A DNA stretch of 64,000 nucleotides from Thermotoga sp. Ku-13t (GCF_011057685.1 NZ_LNFY01000001.1:558001-622000), one strand, 5' to 3'; counted from the first letter of the stretch, positions 27,927 to 36,942 are shown. Notes: a model not told the origin generated them from the sequence alone. A program made the numbers and translations.

Positions 27927-28705
27927 CTTCTCAAAAACAGCGTCGTGAAGAACACTGCTCCCTGCACCAGCACGATGAGAGCGCCGGGGGGGACATCGAT
28001 CTGGAGGGACAAAAGAAGCCCTGCGACAACGCTGGCTGAAGAAAGCACTGGAGCCAGCAAAAACGCCCTCCTGTAGTCGCTGAGGAGTATCGTTGCGGTT
28101 GCAGCCGGGATGATCAGAAACGCCGAGACGAGTATCACACCGACGGTTTGGACGGCAACAACAACGGTGACTGCGAGGATCGCGAGGAAAAGTCTGTACA
28201 CAAGATCCACTTTTGGATGCATGAGTCTGGCGAAGTCTTCGTCGAACGTGAACTGAACCAGGATGTCCCTGAACAGAAGGTCAAAAATGATGACCGATCC
28301 TGTGACGAGCAAAAGGTACAGAAGATCTTGGTTCGTGATGGCCAGAACGTCACCAAAGAGATAAGATATCAAACTCCTCTGCTTCTTCGAGACCGAGAAG
28401 AGCACGATTCCAACGGCCATCGTGAGTGAAAAGAGTACCCCGATCGCTGTATCCTCGCCGATATTCTTTTTAGAAACACTACCCAGGACGAGCGAAACGA
28501 CCACCGACAGAACCAGAGCGCTGAGAAAGCTCGATGTTCCCAGCGTCACACCTATGGCAGCCGCAGCGAAAGCCACGTGTGCGATCGCGTCGCTGTAGAA
28601 AGCCATCCTGCGGAACACCACGTGGATCCCCATGATCGCAGTCACGATCGCGGTCAACACGCCAGCCAGAAGGGATTTCTGATAAAGGCTCAAAAAGCTC
28701 GTCAT
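27923..28705 (-). CDS. Metal ABC transporter permease, ZnuB/MntB type
   Basis: 260 residues with about eight hydrophobic helices. The family pattern GIHVVFRRMAFYSDAIAHVAFAAAAIG is present in part near residue 27, as are FSVSKKQRSLISYLFGD and VLVSAFLIIPAATA. It would move zinc or manganese across the inner membrane with the ATPase encoded just before it. No substrate-binding lipoprotein gene is beside it. Metal identity is inferred from the linked FolE2. Confidence 0.88.
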   Translation of the reverse strand: MTSFLSLYQKSLLAGVLTAIVTAIMGIHVVFRRMAFYSDAIAHVAFAAAAIGVTLGTSSFLSALVLSVVVSLVLGSVSKKNIGEDTAIGVLFSLTMAVGIVLFSVSKKQRSLISYLFGDVLAITNQDLLYLLLVTGSVIIFDLLFRDILVQFTFDEDFARLMHPKVDLVYRLFLAILAVTVVVAVQTVGVILVSAFLIIPAATATILLSDYRRAFLLAPVLSSASVVAGLLLSLQIDVPPGALIVLVQGAVFFTTLFLRR

Positions 28706-29430
28706 TCTTCTTCACCGTGCCTGTGCGTCAGCGGCTTCACGCTGTAGCCGTAGAGTTTGAGCAAGAAATAGTCCATCGGGAGCTTTTCCTCTGGCGAAAC
28801 GTGGCAAACGAGCTTTCCGTTTATGCAGAATATCTGATCGCTGAAATCCATCGCAAAACCAACATCGTGCGTCACCATCAACACGGTTGTGCCTTCCTCG
28901 ACGAAAGATTTGAGCAGAGAATAGAACTCGTTCTGACTCTGATAGTCCAGACCTGTGACAGGTTCATCGAGCACGAGCAGTTTCGGACGTGAAACGATAG
29001 CTCTGGCGATGAGAATTCTTTGTTGCTGTCCCCCGCTGAGGGTGGAAAAGTTGGCGTGAACGAACTCCTGCATACCGATCTTTTTCAGTGCCCACATGAT
29101 CAGCTCTTTTTCGTTTTTCTTTTCACGAAGGCCTATCCTCACCACATCGTACACCCGTATGGGGAAAAACCTTCTGAAATTCGCTTTCTGCGGCAGATAC
29201 CCCACAACGTTTTCTCGAAGGTATTCGTAGTTGGGCTTGCCGAAGATGTAAACACTTCCACGCGTCGGGCTGAGAAGGTTCATGATCGTCTTCACGAGGG
29301 TGGTCTTGCCCCCACCGTTGGGTCCCACGATCACGTACAGGCCTTCTTTCTTTATAGAGAAGCTGACGTCTTTGAGGATCTCCTGTCCGTTGAGAACAAC
29401 CGTCAGGTTCTCCACCCTCAAAGGTTCCAA
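28702..29430 (-). CDS. Metal ABC transporter ATP-binding protein, ZnuC/MntA type
   Basis: 242 residues from TTG with GGGAGG nine bases upstream. Walker A is VGPNGGGKTTL, the signature is LSGGQQQRILIARA, and Walker B is LLVLDEPVTGLD, followed by VTHDVGFAMDFSD. LPQKANFRRFFPIRVYDVV is typical of the zinc/manganese branch. First gene of the minus-strand operon running through queD-folE2-thyX; divergent from mrp, with a 63-bp gap that holds AT-rich -10-like boxes on both strands. Confidence 0.88.
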   Translation of the reverse strand: MEPLRVENLTVVLNGQEILKDVSFSIKKEGLYVIVGPNGGGKTTLVKTIMNLLSPTRGSVYIFGKPNYEYLRENVVGYLPQKANFRRFFPIRVYDVVRIGLREKKNEKELIMWALKKIGMQEFVHANFSTLSGGQQQRILIARAIVSRPKLLVLDEPVTGLDYQSQNEFYSLLKSFVEEGTTVLMVTHDVGFAMDFSDQIFCINGKLVCHVSPEEKLPMDYFLLKLYGYSVKPLTHRHGEEE

Positions 29431-29493
29431 AATCCCTTTCCTCCCAATTCATTTTATCATCAGGGCTGTGTAAAATAGAGAAGAGGTGATAAC

Positions 29494-30321
29494 GTGGAAA
29501 CGAACAAACGTTTTGAGCAGATCAAGGAAAGGCAAAAGAGGTTGCAGGAAAACATGGCACGAATAAGGCACAAAATAGCGATCCTGAGCGGTAAAGGTGG
29601 TGTCGGAAAGACCACCGTGGCCGTGAACGTTGCGGTCGCGCTGGCTGAGGAAGGCTTCAGAGTGGCGCTGTTGGATCTGGACCTGCATGGACCGAACATA
29701 CCGAGGATGCTCGGCATCGAAGAAGGTCCATCGGTTCAGGAAGGCATGATCGTGCCCGCTAAGTACGGACCGAACATGGTCGTGCTTTCGATCGGGATGC
29801 TGGTCGATCAGGATCAGGCAGTCGCATGGAGGGGACCTTTGAAACACTCCGCGATTCAGCAGTTCCTGTCCGACACGGCATGGGGAGAGCAGGACTTCAT
29901 GATCTTCGACCTTCCACCCGGGACTGGAGATGAGGCTTTGAGTTTGATGCAGCTCGTCAAGCTCGACGGGGTCGTTCTCGTCACGACTCCACAAAGAGTG
30001 GCGCTGGACGACGTAATGCGTGCCGTTCATTTCACCGAAGAGATGGGTCAACAAGTGCTTGGTTTTGTCAACAACATGGCTTACACGATCTGCCCGCACT
30101 GTGGGGGCAGGATAGACATCTTTGGCAAAGACTCTTCGAACGTGCTTTCAGAACTCCTCGGCCTGGAATGCCTGGCCACGATACCGCTTGAACCGAAGCT
30201 TGCAGAGTTCCTCGATACAGGAAAGAACGCGATAATGCACATGAGAGGCAGTGAGGTAGAGAAAGCGTTCAGACAACTTGTGGCCAGCTTGATCTCGAGG
30301 CTTGGAGGTGAAGGAAAATAA
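29494..30321 (+). CDS. mrp: Mrp/NBP35 family iron-sulfur cluster carrier ATPase
   Basis: 275 residues from GTG with GAGGTGA upstream. The deviant P-loop is LSGKGGVGKTTVAVNVA and the switch region DLDLHGPNIPRMLG. The C-terminal CPHCGG carries the bridging Cys pair. FDLPPGTGDEAL is conserved. It assembles or delivers Fe-S clusters in the cytosol. The end overlaps the likely ribosome-binding site of the MFS gene. Confidence 0.93.
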   Translation: METNKRFEQIKERQKRLQENMARIRHKIAILSGKGGVGKTTVAVNVAVALAEEGFRVALLDLDLHGPNIPRMLGIEEGPSVQEGMIVPAKYGPNMVVLSIGMLVDQDQAVAWRGPLKHSAIQQFLSDTAWGEQDFMIFDLPPGTGDEALSLMQLVKLDGVVLVTTPQRVALDDVMRAVHFTEEMGQQVLGFVNNMAYTICPHCGGRIDIFGKDSSNVLSELLGLECLATIPLEPKLAEFLDTGKNAIMHMRGSEVEKAFRQLVASLISRLGGEGK

Positions 30322-30323
30322 AC

Positions 30324-31457
30324 CTGCTCGCAGTCGTTTCCCATTTCGCAACCGACTTTTTCGTCTCGTTTCTGAATCCGCTGGCTCCGTATTTCATGCA
30401 GAGGTTCAATGTTGGCGTGAAGGAAATAGCTTTGTTGATAACTTCTGTGAGTTTTTTCTCGTCGATATTCCAGATAGTCTTCGGAATGATCGCTTCGAAG
30501 CTCGAAAGCTTGAAGCGTGGATTACTGGTCAGCATGCTCTTAACGATCGGTGCGATGGCGTTCGTGGGATTTTCACCGAGCATCAGTGCGTTACTTCTGC
30601 TGTTCTTAGCAGCGTTCTTTGGAAATTCTGCCTTTCATCCCATCGGTGCGGTCATGGCGAGAGGAAGCAGTCCGTATTTTCTTTCGATCTTTGTGGCGGC
30701 AGGAACTCTGGGAACAGCGCTCGGGCCAATCTTCGTGACGCAGTATGTCTCACGGTACAGCTTCGAAAAGATGTGGATCGTGTCGCTGATTGCAGCGATT
30801 GTTTTCCTGTTTCTGTACCTCAGAGAGCCGGACAGAGGGAACACGAGCAGGGTGAACGATGGTGTAAGTTTCAGAGAGAGCTTGCGAGGCTTGAGCAAGA
30901 TAAGCGTTCTTTGGTTCATCGTCACGGTCAGGACTCTGATAATCTCACTCTCGAACACTTACGGTCCCATCATAGCCAGTAAGAGGAACCTTCCACTCGT
31001 GTTCGGAGGACTGTTGCTCAGCCTGGGAGTCGGGCTCGGTGTCGCGACGACGCTACTCGGTACATGGATGAGCGAAAGGTTCGGCAACCACATCACGAAC
31101 GTGGTGAGTTTCGGCGGTATGGCGATAGGCGTTCTGATACTCTCGTTTCCCACTCCTCCTATCGGTCTGATCCTCGGTTATTTGCTCGTGAACGGCTGTG
31201 GTTATCTCACGATGTCAACGAACGTCGCACACGCTCAGCAGTTGATGCCCGAAAATGCAGCGCTCGCATCTTCAACGGTGATGGGATTCGCCTGGGCCTG
31301 CGGCGTGGCGCTCAGGTATCTGCTGATACTCCCACTTGGTGAAAACATAACCGCACAGCTGATTGCGCTTTTCGTGATTTCGACGTTCATGGTACCGATC
31401 TCATTGCTCAAGGTTCAAAACGGCAAGGTGTCTCTGGTTGGGAGGCGAACGGTCTGA
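30324..31457 (+). CDS. Major facilitator superfamily transporter with non-canonical start
   Basis: About 377 residues if begun at CTG 30324; ATA at 30318 is the other option. The first ATG, 30396, would delete most of helix 1. The upstream in-frame region reads VVSHFATDFFVSFLNPLAPY, the normal first helix of this MFS group (with the Asp of the first motif). A stop precedes at 30309 and no ATG, GTG or TTG lies between. GGAGGTGAAGGA provides a ribosome-binding site. Twelve helices are expected; the substrate is unknown, possibly a drug-type export role. Confidence 0.8.
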   Translation: MLAVVSHFATDFFVSFLNPLAPYFMQRFNVGVKEIALLITSVSFFSSIFQIVFGMIASKLESLKRGLLVSMLLTIGAMAFVGFSPSISALLLLFLAAFFGNSAFHPIGAVMARGSSPYFLSIFVAAGTLGTALGPIFVTQYVSRYSFEKMWIVSLIAAIVFLFLYLREPDRGNTSRVNDGVSFRESLRGLSKISVLWFIVTVRTLIISLSNTYGPIIASKRNLPLVFGGLLLSLGVGLGVATTLLGTWMSERFGNHITNVVSFGGMAIGVLILSFPTPPIGLILGYLLVNGCGYLTMSTNVAHAQQLMPENAALASSTVMGFAWACGVALRYLLILPLGENITAQLIALFVISTFMVPISLLKVQNGKVSLVGRRTV

Positions 31458-31474
31458 GAGAGAGGAACATTGCT

Positions 31475-32464
31475 TTGTACTACACGCTCTTTTACACCGC
31501 GATAGTGATGTTTCTGTGGATTGTTTTCAGATCCTTCTTCCAGATCTGCCTGTTCAGCTTCATGCTCTTGATAGTGGTCGACGCCATAGCGAGCGTGTTC
31601 AGAAAGGTTCTCAGACTGTCACACAAGAAACTCGCCACGATCCTCGCGCTAGTTCTGTTCTTCTCCCTGTTCGGCTGGGCACTGGTCGAGGTCTTGCCAA
31701 GAGCTTTCACACAGTTTGCGGATTTTTACAGCCTGGTGGCAAAGGTGATACGAGAGAAAGCGTGGGAACAGTACTTTGAGACGAAACAGGGCCTCGCAGA
31801 ACTGCTCAGCGATCTGGCAGACTATTTGCTCCCGTATCTGGATAAACTGGTGGAATTCGTGCTCAAGTGGTTCGCACAGAGAGCCCCAGAATTCATCGTC
31901 GTTACCTTTTTCACCATCCTCCTCGGCATTTACGCTTCTTTCTACGCCAGTAGCATAGCGCAGTTCGTTCCAAAGCTGTACCCTCTGAAATGCAGGACCG
32001 TGGTGAACGAGTTCTGGGACGACTTCAAGGTCAGCATGAGAAAGTTCATCGCCGTGCTGACTTTCAATGCGCTGATAGTTGGTCTGGGCCTCGGTATGAC
32101 TTTCTTTTTCATCAGCCCGTCATATGCGCCCCTTATCGGACTGTGGGGGTTCATAACGAACTTCATTCCCATAGTCGGCGTACCTCTCGAGCTGATACCC
32201 ATCCTTTTGTTCTCGCTCACGTTCGGCTTGAAAACGTTTCTGTTGGTACTCGTGCTCGCGAGCGGACTGCATCTTTTTGTCTTCATTCTGTTCTTCGAGC
32301 TGACGAAAAGCTCGATGAGAGTCAATCCTGTCCTGATGATCGTTTCAATCGTGCTCGGCGGAATGATCTTCGGATTTGCGGGCGTTTTCGTTGGAGCACC
32401 CATGGCCGCGTTCTTCACGCTCCTCTACAAACATTTCTTGAGGGCACGGTTTGAAGACACATGA
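31475..32464 (+). CDS. AI-2E family (PerM-like) permease
   Basis: 329 residues from TTG. Long N-terminal helices, a soluble helical middle (residues 80-150), and a C-terminal half with IGLWGFITNFIPIVGVPLELIP and VGAPMAAFFTLLYKHFL are the pattern of PF01594. Members export small molecules or ions; a role in AI-2 transport should not be assumed. An in-frame CTG at 31454, overlapping the MFS stop, has GGAGG eight bases upstream and could be the real start, adding seven residues. Confidence 0.85.
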   Translation: MYYTLFYTAIVMFLWIVFRSFFQICLFSFMLLIVVDAIASVFRKVLRLSHKKLATILALVLFFSLFGWALVEVLPRAFTQFADFYSLVAKVIREKAWEQYFETKQGLAELLSDLADYLLPYLDKLVEFVLKWFAQRAPEFIVVTFFTILLGIYASFYASSIAQFVPKLYPLKCRTVVNEFWDDFKVSMRKFIAVLTFNALIVGLGLGMTFFFISPSYAPLIGLWGFITNFIPIVGVPLELIPILLFSLTFGLKTFLLVLVLASGLHLFVFILFFELTKSSMRVNPVLMIVSIVLGGMIFGFAGVFVGAPMAAFFTLLYKHFLRARFEDT

Positions 32465-33573
32465 AAGTGAAGAGACTGTTCCTTGCGATAGTTTTGCTCG
32501 CGGCGAGCGTGTTAGCAACTACGATGGAAGATCTTGAAAGAAGCTGGTCGGATCTGATCCAAAGGATCGTTCGAGAACCAGATTCGGACCAGCTGATAGA
32601 GATTGGAAGGAAACTTTCTGCTCAGAAAAGGCTCGCCGAATTTGATCCTGTCAGGGAAGCGGTACTCCGTGAAGATCTAGAAGGATTCGTCCGCGAGCTT
32701 TCAGAAACAGAAGAGGTTCGGGAAGATCTTCTGGACGAGTGCTTCGTGCTGTTTCCAAAGTTGAGGGAAGATGTGATGAACTTTGAACGTGGAGACTTTT
32801 CGAAGCTGCCGATCGTCTCCGCGCTATGGAAACTCGGTTACAAGCCGAACGTGCACAGAGATTTCGCGAGCTGGCTAGTGCGTTCGTTCCTGAACGATCC
32901 GTTCTTGCTCGAATGGAACCTGGTGTTCTTGCTGAGGAATTCTGCCAACAAGCAGGAGATCGCCAGCGCCATCAGGCAGGAATGCGAGAGAATGAAAGAC
33001 AGAGAAGAGTATTATCCTGCGCTCTACAGGTTGATGGTGCTCGCTGAACAGCTCGACGGGGTCCGCTCACAGTTCCAGAACGAATTGAGCAGGTACATCG
33101 AACTCATGACAAGCCTTGAAAGGTTTTCAGCATCGCAGATTCCGGAAGAAGATTACAGAAGGTTCTCACAACTCTTCAACGAGCTGAACCTGAAGAAGGA
33201 CAATCTCAAGGTGCTGCTCGATCAGATCGCCAGAAGATCCAACATCGACGTCACGGTTAAGCGTTCGGTTCGGTGGTTCGAAAAGATCCAGCCGCGTTCG
33301 ATCCTGTTGTTGATCTGCCTGTGTGTCTCAGCGTTGTTTTTCATGCCGAGGAGGTTGAAGATAAAACTGTTTGCGTTTCTTAGAGCGTACGGGCTCGCAA
33401 TAAAACTGTGCCGAAAAGAACTGGAAAAGAATCCAACAGACGTGAACCTGAGGACACAGCTCGCCATGCTCTACGAACGCGTCGGAGAGAACGAAAAAGC
33501 CCTTGAGGAGTATAGACTCATCCGCGATCTATCACGAATGATCAGGAAAGATCGGACCCTTCCACGCGCCTGA
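32461..33573 (+). CDS. Membrane-anchored helical protein with TPR-like C-terminus
   Basis: 370 residues. A signal peptide or anchor (RLFLAIVLLAASVLA) starts the protein. A helical, charged domain of about 250 residues follows with no recognised motif. One transmembrane helix (ILLLICLCVSALFFM) then leads to a cytoplasmic tail with a TPR-like unit (NLRTQLAMLYERVGENEKALEEY). The ATG overlaps the permease stop. Probably a periplasm-to-cytoplasm scaffold; function unknown. Its last 32 bp overlap the convergent MATE gene. Confidence 0.65.
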   Translation: MKVKRLFLAIVLLAASVLATTMEDLERSWSDLIQRIVREPDSDQLIEIGRKLSAQKRLAEFDPVREAVLREDLEGFVRELSETEEVREDLLDECFVLFPKLREDVMNFERGDFSKLPIVSALWKLGYKPNVHRDFASWLVRSFLNDPFLLEWNLVFLLRNSANKQEIASAIRQECERMKDREEYYPALYRLMVLAEQLDGVRSQFQNELSRYIELMTSLERFSASQIPEEDYRRFSQLFNELNLKKDNLKVLLDQIARRSNIDVTVKRSVRWFEKIQPRSILLLICLCVSALFFMPRRLKIKLFAFLRAYGLAIKLCRKELEKNPTDVNLRTQLAMLYERVGENEKALEEYRLIRDLSRMIRKDRTLPRA

Positions 33574-34975
33574 CACTGGAGGACACTTTCTGCGCGGTCC
33601 TCTCCCAGGCACCGGACATGTAAAAGAGCAGTTTCATAACACTCCGAAAGCTCATATCACTCATCATACCCATCCAGGCTCCGAGCAGACCCAGCCCTAA
33701 CTTCACGGAGAAAAGGTAAGCCAAGGGTAATCTCACTGCCCACATCGCAATCGCAGAAACGATCATGCTGAAGGTTGTGTTCCCCGTGGCTCTGAGCACA
33801 CCGTTCATGCTCGATTCGAGTGCGAGAAAGATCTGAAACAGTCCCACTAGCCGGACGGGAATCTTCGCGATCTCGACGATTTCAACCTGGTTCGTGAAAA
33901 GTCTTATCATGATCTCTGGAAACAGGAATATGAACGCCCCGGCAGAAACCTGTATGAGTGCTGCGAGCAAGAAACCCTGTCTGGCCACCGTGGAAACCTT
34001 CTCGAGCTCGCGCCTGCCGTTGTACTGACCGGCAAGCGTTGTTACGGCCACGGAGATACCCCATCCTGGCATGAAGGAGAGAGATTCGATGTTTATTCCA
34101 ATCCTGTGGCCCGCATAGGCCATCGGACCGGAGACCAGCAGTATGCTTGCGAAGACCAGCAGACCACAAGAGAACATGAAGTTCTCACCCGCAGCAGGCA
34201 ATCCCACACGAACGATGTCTCGAAGATCCTCAAGACTCGGCTTTATAGCTTTTCTGATCCTTTCGCTCAGATACGGATTCTTCGAAACCGCCACGAACAG
34301 CACCAGCACGCCGACGAACCTTGAGACAACGGTGGCGAACGCCGCTCCAAAGACTTCCATCCTCGGAAAACCGAACTTTCCAAAGATCATGGCATAATCG
34401 AGAAAGATGTTCAATAGATTCGCAAGACCAGTTGCAAACATGGGAGTTTTTGTGTCACCGGACCCCCTCAGTGCGGCGCCCAGCACCGCCATGAGCGACA
34501 TGCTACTCATACCGAGTAGAATGGTCTTCAGATACGTGACAGCGTGCTGGAGAACCGTTTCGTCAACATGACCGAAGATCTTCAGAAAGTTGCGAGAGAA
34601 AGGTGCAAGGATTGCAAGTACCGCAGACCAGAGCAGGCAGAGAAGAACTCCGTTCCACAACGAACGGCTGGCCTTGCGCCTGTTGTTCACACCTGTAGCG
34701 TTCGAAACGATCACGTTGACACCTACAGACGCCGCAACGATAACGACTTGAAAGACGAAGATCAGCTGGTTCGCCAGACCTGCCCCGCTCATGGCCTGCC
34801 AGGAGAGATGACCCAGGAAGGCCGTGTCGGCCATTCCGAATAGCATCTGCAGAGAATTTTCTGCCATCGATGGCAGCGCCAGTTTCAGAAGGTTTCCTGA
34901 GATCTTCTTGAGCTCAATTTTGCTCACGGAGTGTTTCAAAAGCGAGTACTTCAAGGTCTTCACCGAACAAGTCAT
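33542..34975 (-). CDS. MATE family efflux transporter
   Basis: 477 residues with about 12 helices. Typical are LALPSMAENSLQMLFGMADTA at the start, LGAALRGSGDTKTP in the middle and NGVLRATGNTTFSM in the second half, the duplicated motif of MATE proteins. Na+- or H+-coupled drug/metabolite export. The initial 25 residues before KISGNLLKL are basic and polar, so the true start could be somewhat later. A repeat-rich 78-bp spacer separates it from the divergent methyltransferase-like gene. Confidence 0.9.
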   Translation of the reverse strand: MTCSVKTLKYSLLKHSVSKIELKKISGNLLKLALPSMAENSLQMLFGMADTAFLGHLSWQAMSGAGLANQLIFVFQVVIVAASVGVNVIVSNATGVNNRRKASRSLWNGVLLCLLWSAVLAILAPFSRNFLKIFGHVDETVLQHAVTYLKTILLGMSSMSLMAVLGAALRGSGDTKTPMFATGLANLLNIFLDYAMIFGKFGFPRMEVFGAAFATVVSRFVGVLVLFVAVSKNPYLSERIRKAIKPSLEDLRDIVRVGLPAAGENFMFSCGLLVFASILLVSGPMAYAGHRIGINIESLSFMPGWGISVAVTTLAGQYNGRRELEKVSTVARQGFLLAALIQVSAGAFIFLFPEIMIRLFTNQVEIVEIAKIPVRLVGLFQIFLALESSMNGVLRATGNTTFSMIVSAIAMWAVRLPLAYLFSVKLGLGLLGAWMGMMSDMSFRSVMKLLFYMSGAWERTAQKVSSSVRRVEGSDLS

Positions 34976-35036
34976 ACCAGAATTGGTTTGCCAAAAATTG
35001 GTTCGTACAGTTAACTTTTTGCGACACGGATTCTGT

Positions 35037-35042
35037 TATACT
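35037..35042 (+). promoter_or_regulatory. -10 box for the methyltransferase-like gene
   Basis: TATACT ends 11 bp before the ATG at 35054, so the mRNA leader would be about 5 nt. No convincing -35 is seen. Low confidence. Confidence 0.35.
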
Positions 35043-35053
35043 GGATTGATGCC

Positions 35054-35629
35054 ATGGGAGGCTATTACAGCGTAAGGGACCAGACTTTGAAGTTGAACTG
35101 TGAAATAGACGGTCAGCGTGTGCTGATCATCAACAGCGGGGCGGAGGACGTGTTCACGAAGTTTCTCTTAGACCGCGCCGTCTTCGTGACGACCGACGAA
35201 GAATTCTTGAAACTTGCTGACCCGAGGTCGATCAGGCTGGTGATGAGCCCAACGAAGCTTTCCTTTGCCCCGGAAACCTTCGACACCGTGATTCTCTTTT
35301 TCACGTTCTTTTATCTGCCAAAACACGAAGCGATCATCGAGAACGTGAACCGCGTTTTGAAAAAGTGGGGGAAACTCTACATATGGGATGTGGCGATACC
35401 AAAAAAGATGGCGCACAAGAGTTTCTTCGTAGTCCCGCTGCTGATAGACACCGGTCACGAACTGATCAGAACGGTTCACGTGACCAAATGGCGAAGGGAA
35501 CAGCCAAGCGGATTGGTCAAAAAGATCGCCAGAGAGAGAGGCTTCAAGGTGATGAAAGAAGAAACCTACGACCAAACCTTCTACCTCGAACTCGTGAAGA
35601 TCGCCCCGCTGAGACCACAAACCTCCTGA
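35054..35629 (+). CDS. Class I methyltransferase-like protein with degenerate SAM motif
   Basis: 191 residues. The fold is suggested by VLIINSGAEDVF in the place of motif I, a middle SFAPETFDTVILFFTFFYLP, and NVNRVLKKWGKLYIWDVAI, matching the region after motif III of SAM methyltransferases. The usual glycine-rich Gly-x-Gly-x-Gly is absent, so SAM binding is uncertain. It has almost no leader and no ribosome-binding site. Converges on fliI with a 2-bp gap. Confidence 0.6.
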   Translation: MGGYYSVRDQTLKLNCEIDGQRVLIINSGAEDVFTKFLLDRAVFVTTDEEFLKLADPRSIRLVMSPTKLSFAPETFDTVILFFTFFYLPKHEAIIENVNRVLKKWGKLYIWDVAIPKKMAHKSFFVVPLLIDTGHELIRTVHVTKWRREQPSGLVKKIARERGFKVMKEETYDQTFYLELVKIAPLRPQTS

Positions 35630-35631
35630 TC

Positions 35632-36942
35632 TCACATCGAAGCGAGCTTTATGAGCCTTTCGATCGTTTCCTCGAAAGTTGGTTTCTCGTCGATGTCCTG
35701 CCTGAGAAACGCGTCGATCTGGCCCTTCATCTTTATGGCCTTGTCTATCAGCTCGTTCGAGCCGGGCCTGTACGCACCGACGTCGATCAGATCTTTGGCT
35801 TCCTGATAGGCAGCCATCAAACTTCTCAACGTCCTGCTGGCGTTCAGATGCTCTTCACTCACGATGTCTATCATGAGCCTGCTTATGCTCGCCAGCACGT
35901 CGATCGCCGGATAATGGTTCAGCTCGGCGAGCCTCCTGGACAGCACGATGTGACCATCCACGATGCTCCTCACCGTGTCGGAGATGGGCTCGTTGAAATC
36001 GTCAGCTTCCACCAAGACGGTGTATATGCCGGTGATGCTTCCCTTGTCCGAATTCCCCGCCCTTTCCAGAATGCTGGGAAGTCCTGCGAACACACTCGGT
36101 GTGTAGCCTCTGGTGGTGGGAGGCTCTCCAATGGCCAGGCCGATCTCTCGTTGTGCCATCGCCCAGCGGGTGAGTGAATCGACCATGAGAAGAACGTTGT
36201 AGCCTAAGTCCCTGAAGAATTCTGCGATGCTGGTCGCTGTGTAGAGCGCCTTGACCCTCATCAACGCCGGTTGATCTGAGGTTGAAACCACGACAACGGA
36301 ACGTTTGAGCCCGTCCCTGAGGTCCTTTTCTATGAATTCCCTCACTTCTCTTCCACGCTCACCTATCAGGGCTATGACGTTGACATCGGCAACCGTGTTT
36401 CTCGCGATCATACCAAGCAGCGTGCTTTTTCCAACACCGCTACCGGCGAAGATGCCTATCCTCTGGCCCTTCCCGATCGTTATGAAACCGTCGATCGCCC
36501 GAACCCCGACGGGAATGGGCTCTGTGATGCGCATTCTTTTGAGTGGATGTGGGGCCGTTCTGACGAGAGGATACCTTTTCGAGGTAAGCAAGAGTTTACC
36601 ATCGATCGGACGGCCGAGACCGTCCAGGACCCTACCGAGCATGTCCTCCCCTACGGCAACATCGAGCTGTCTTCCTGTTCCGAAGACCAGCGTGCCGTGC
36701 TTTGCACCAGAGATGTCCTCGAGCGGCATCAAAAGCACACGGCCGTCTTTGAACCCGACGACTTCACAGAGAGCCCTTTTCGAATCGAGGTTCACCTCGC
36801 AAACTTCTCCAAGGGACGCGTCCGGTCCGATGGATTCGACCGTCAACCCCACGATCCTGGTGATCTTGCCGTTGTACTTCGGGAATTCAAGATCGTTCAG
36901 TTTCTCCCTGAACCGTTTGAGAAACTCCTTCGGTTCCGCCAG
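35632..36942 (-). CDS. fliI: Flagellum-specific ATPase FliI, likely CTG start
   Basis: 436 residues from CTG at 36942, 406 from GTG at 36852. The extra N-terminus (FLKRFREKL, then YNGKITRIVGLTVES) completes the first beta-barrel strand normally present in FliI, and AGGAGG lies nine bases before the CTG. No ATG, GTG or TTG is available earlier in frame. Walker A is GIFAGSGVGKST and Walker B LLMVDSLTRWAMAQRE. Powers substrate entry into the flagellar export gate with FliH, whose gene overlaps by 56 bp. Confidence 0.93.
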   Translation of the reverse strand: MAEPKEFLKRFREKLNDLEFPKYNGKITRIVGLTVESIGPDASLGEVCEVNLDSKRALCEVVGFKDGRVLLMPLEDISGAKHGTLVFGTGRQLDVAVGEDMLGRVLDGLGRPIDGKLLLTSKRYPLVRTAPHPLKRMRITEPIPVGVRAIDGFITIGKGQRIGIFAGSGVGKSTLLGMIARNTVADVNVIALIGERGREVREFIEKDLRDGLKRSVVVVSTSDQPALMRVKALYTATSIAEFFRDLGYNVLLMVDSLTRWAMAQREIGLAIGEPPTTRGYTPSVFAGLPSILERAGNSDKGSITGIYTVLVEADDFNEPISDTVRSIVDGHIVLSRRLAELNHYPAIDVLASISRLMIDIVSEEHLNASRTLRSLMAAYQEAKDLIDVGAYRPGSNELIDKAIKMKGQIDAFLRQDIDEKPTFEETIERLIKLASM

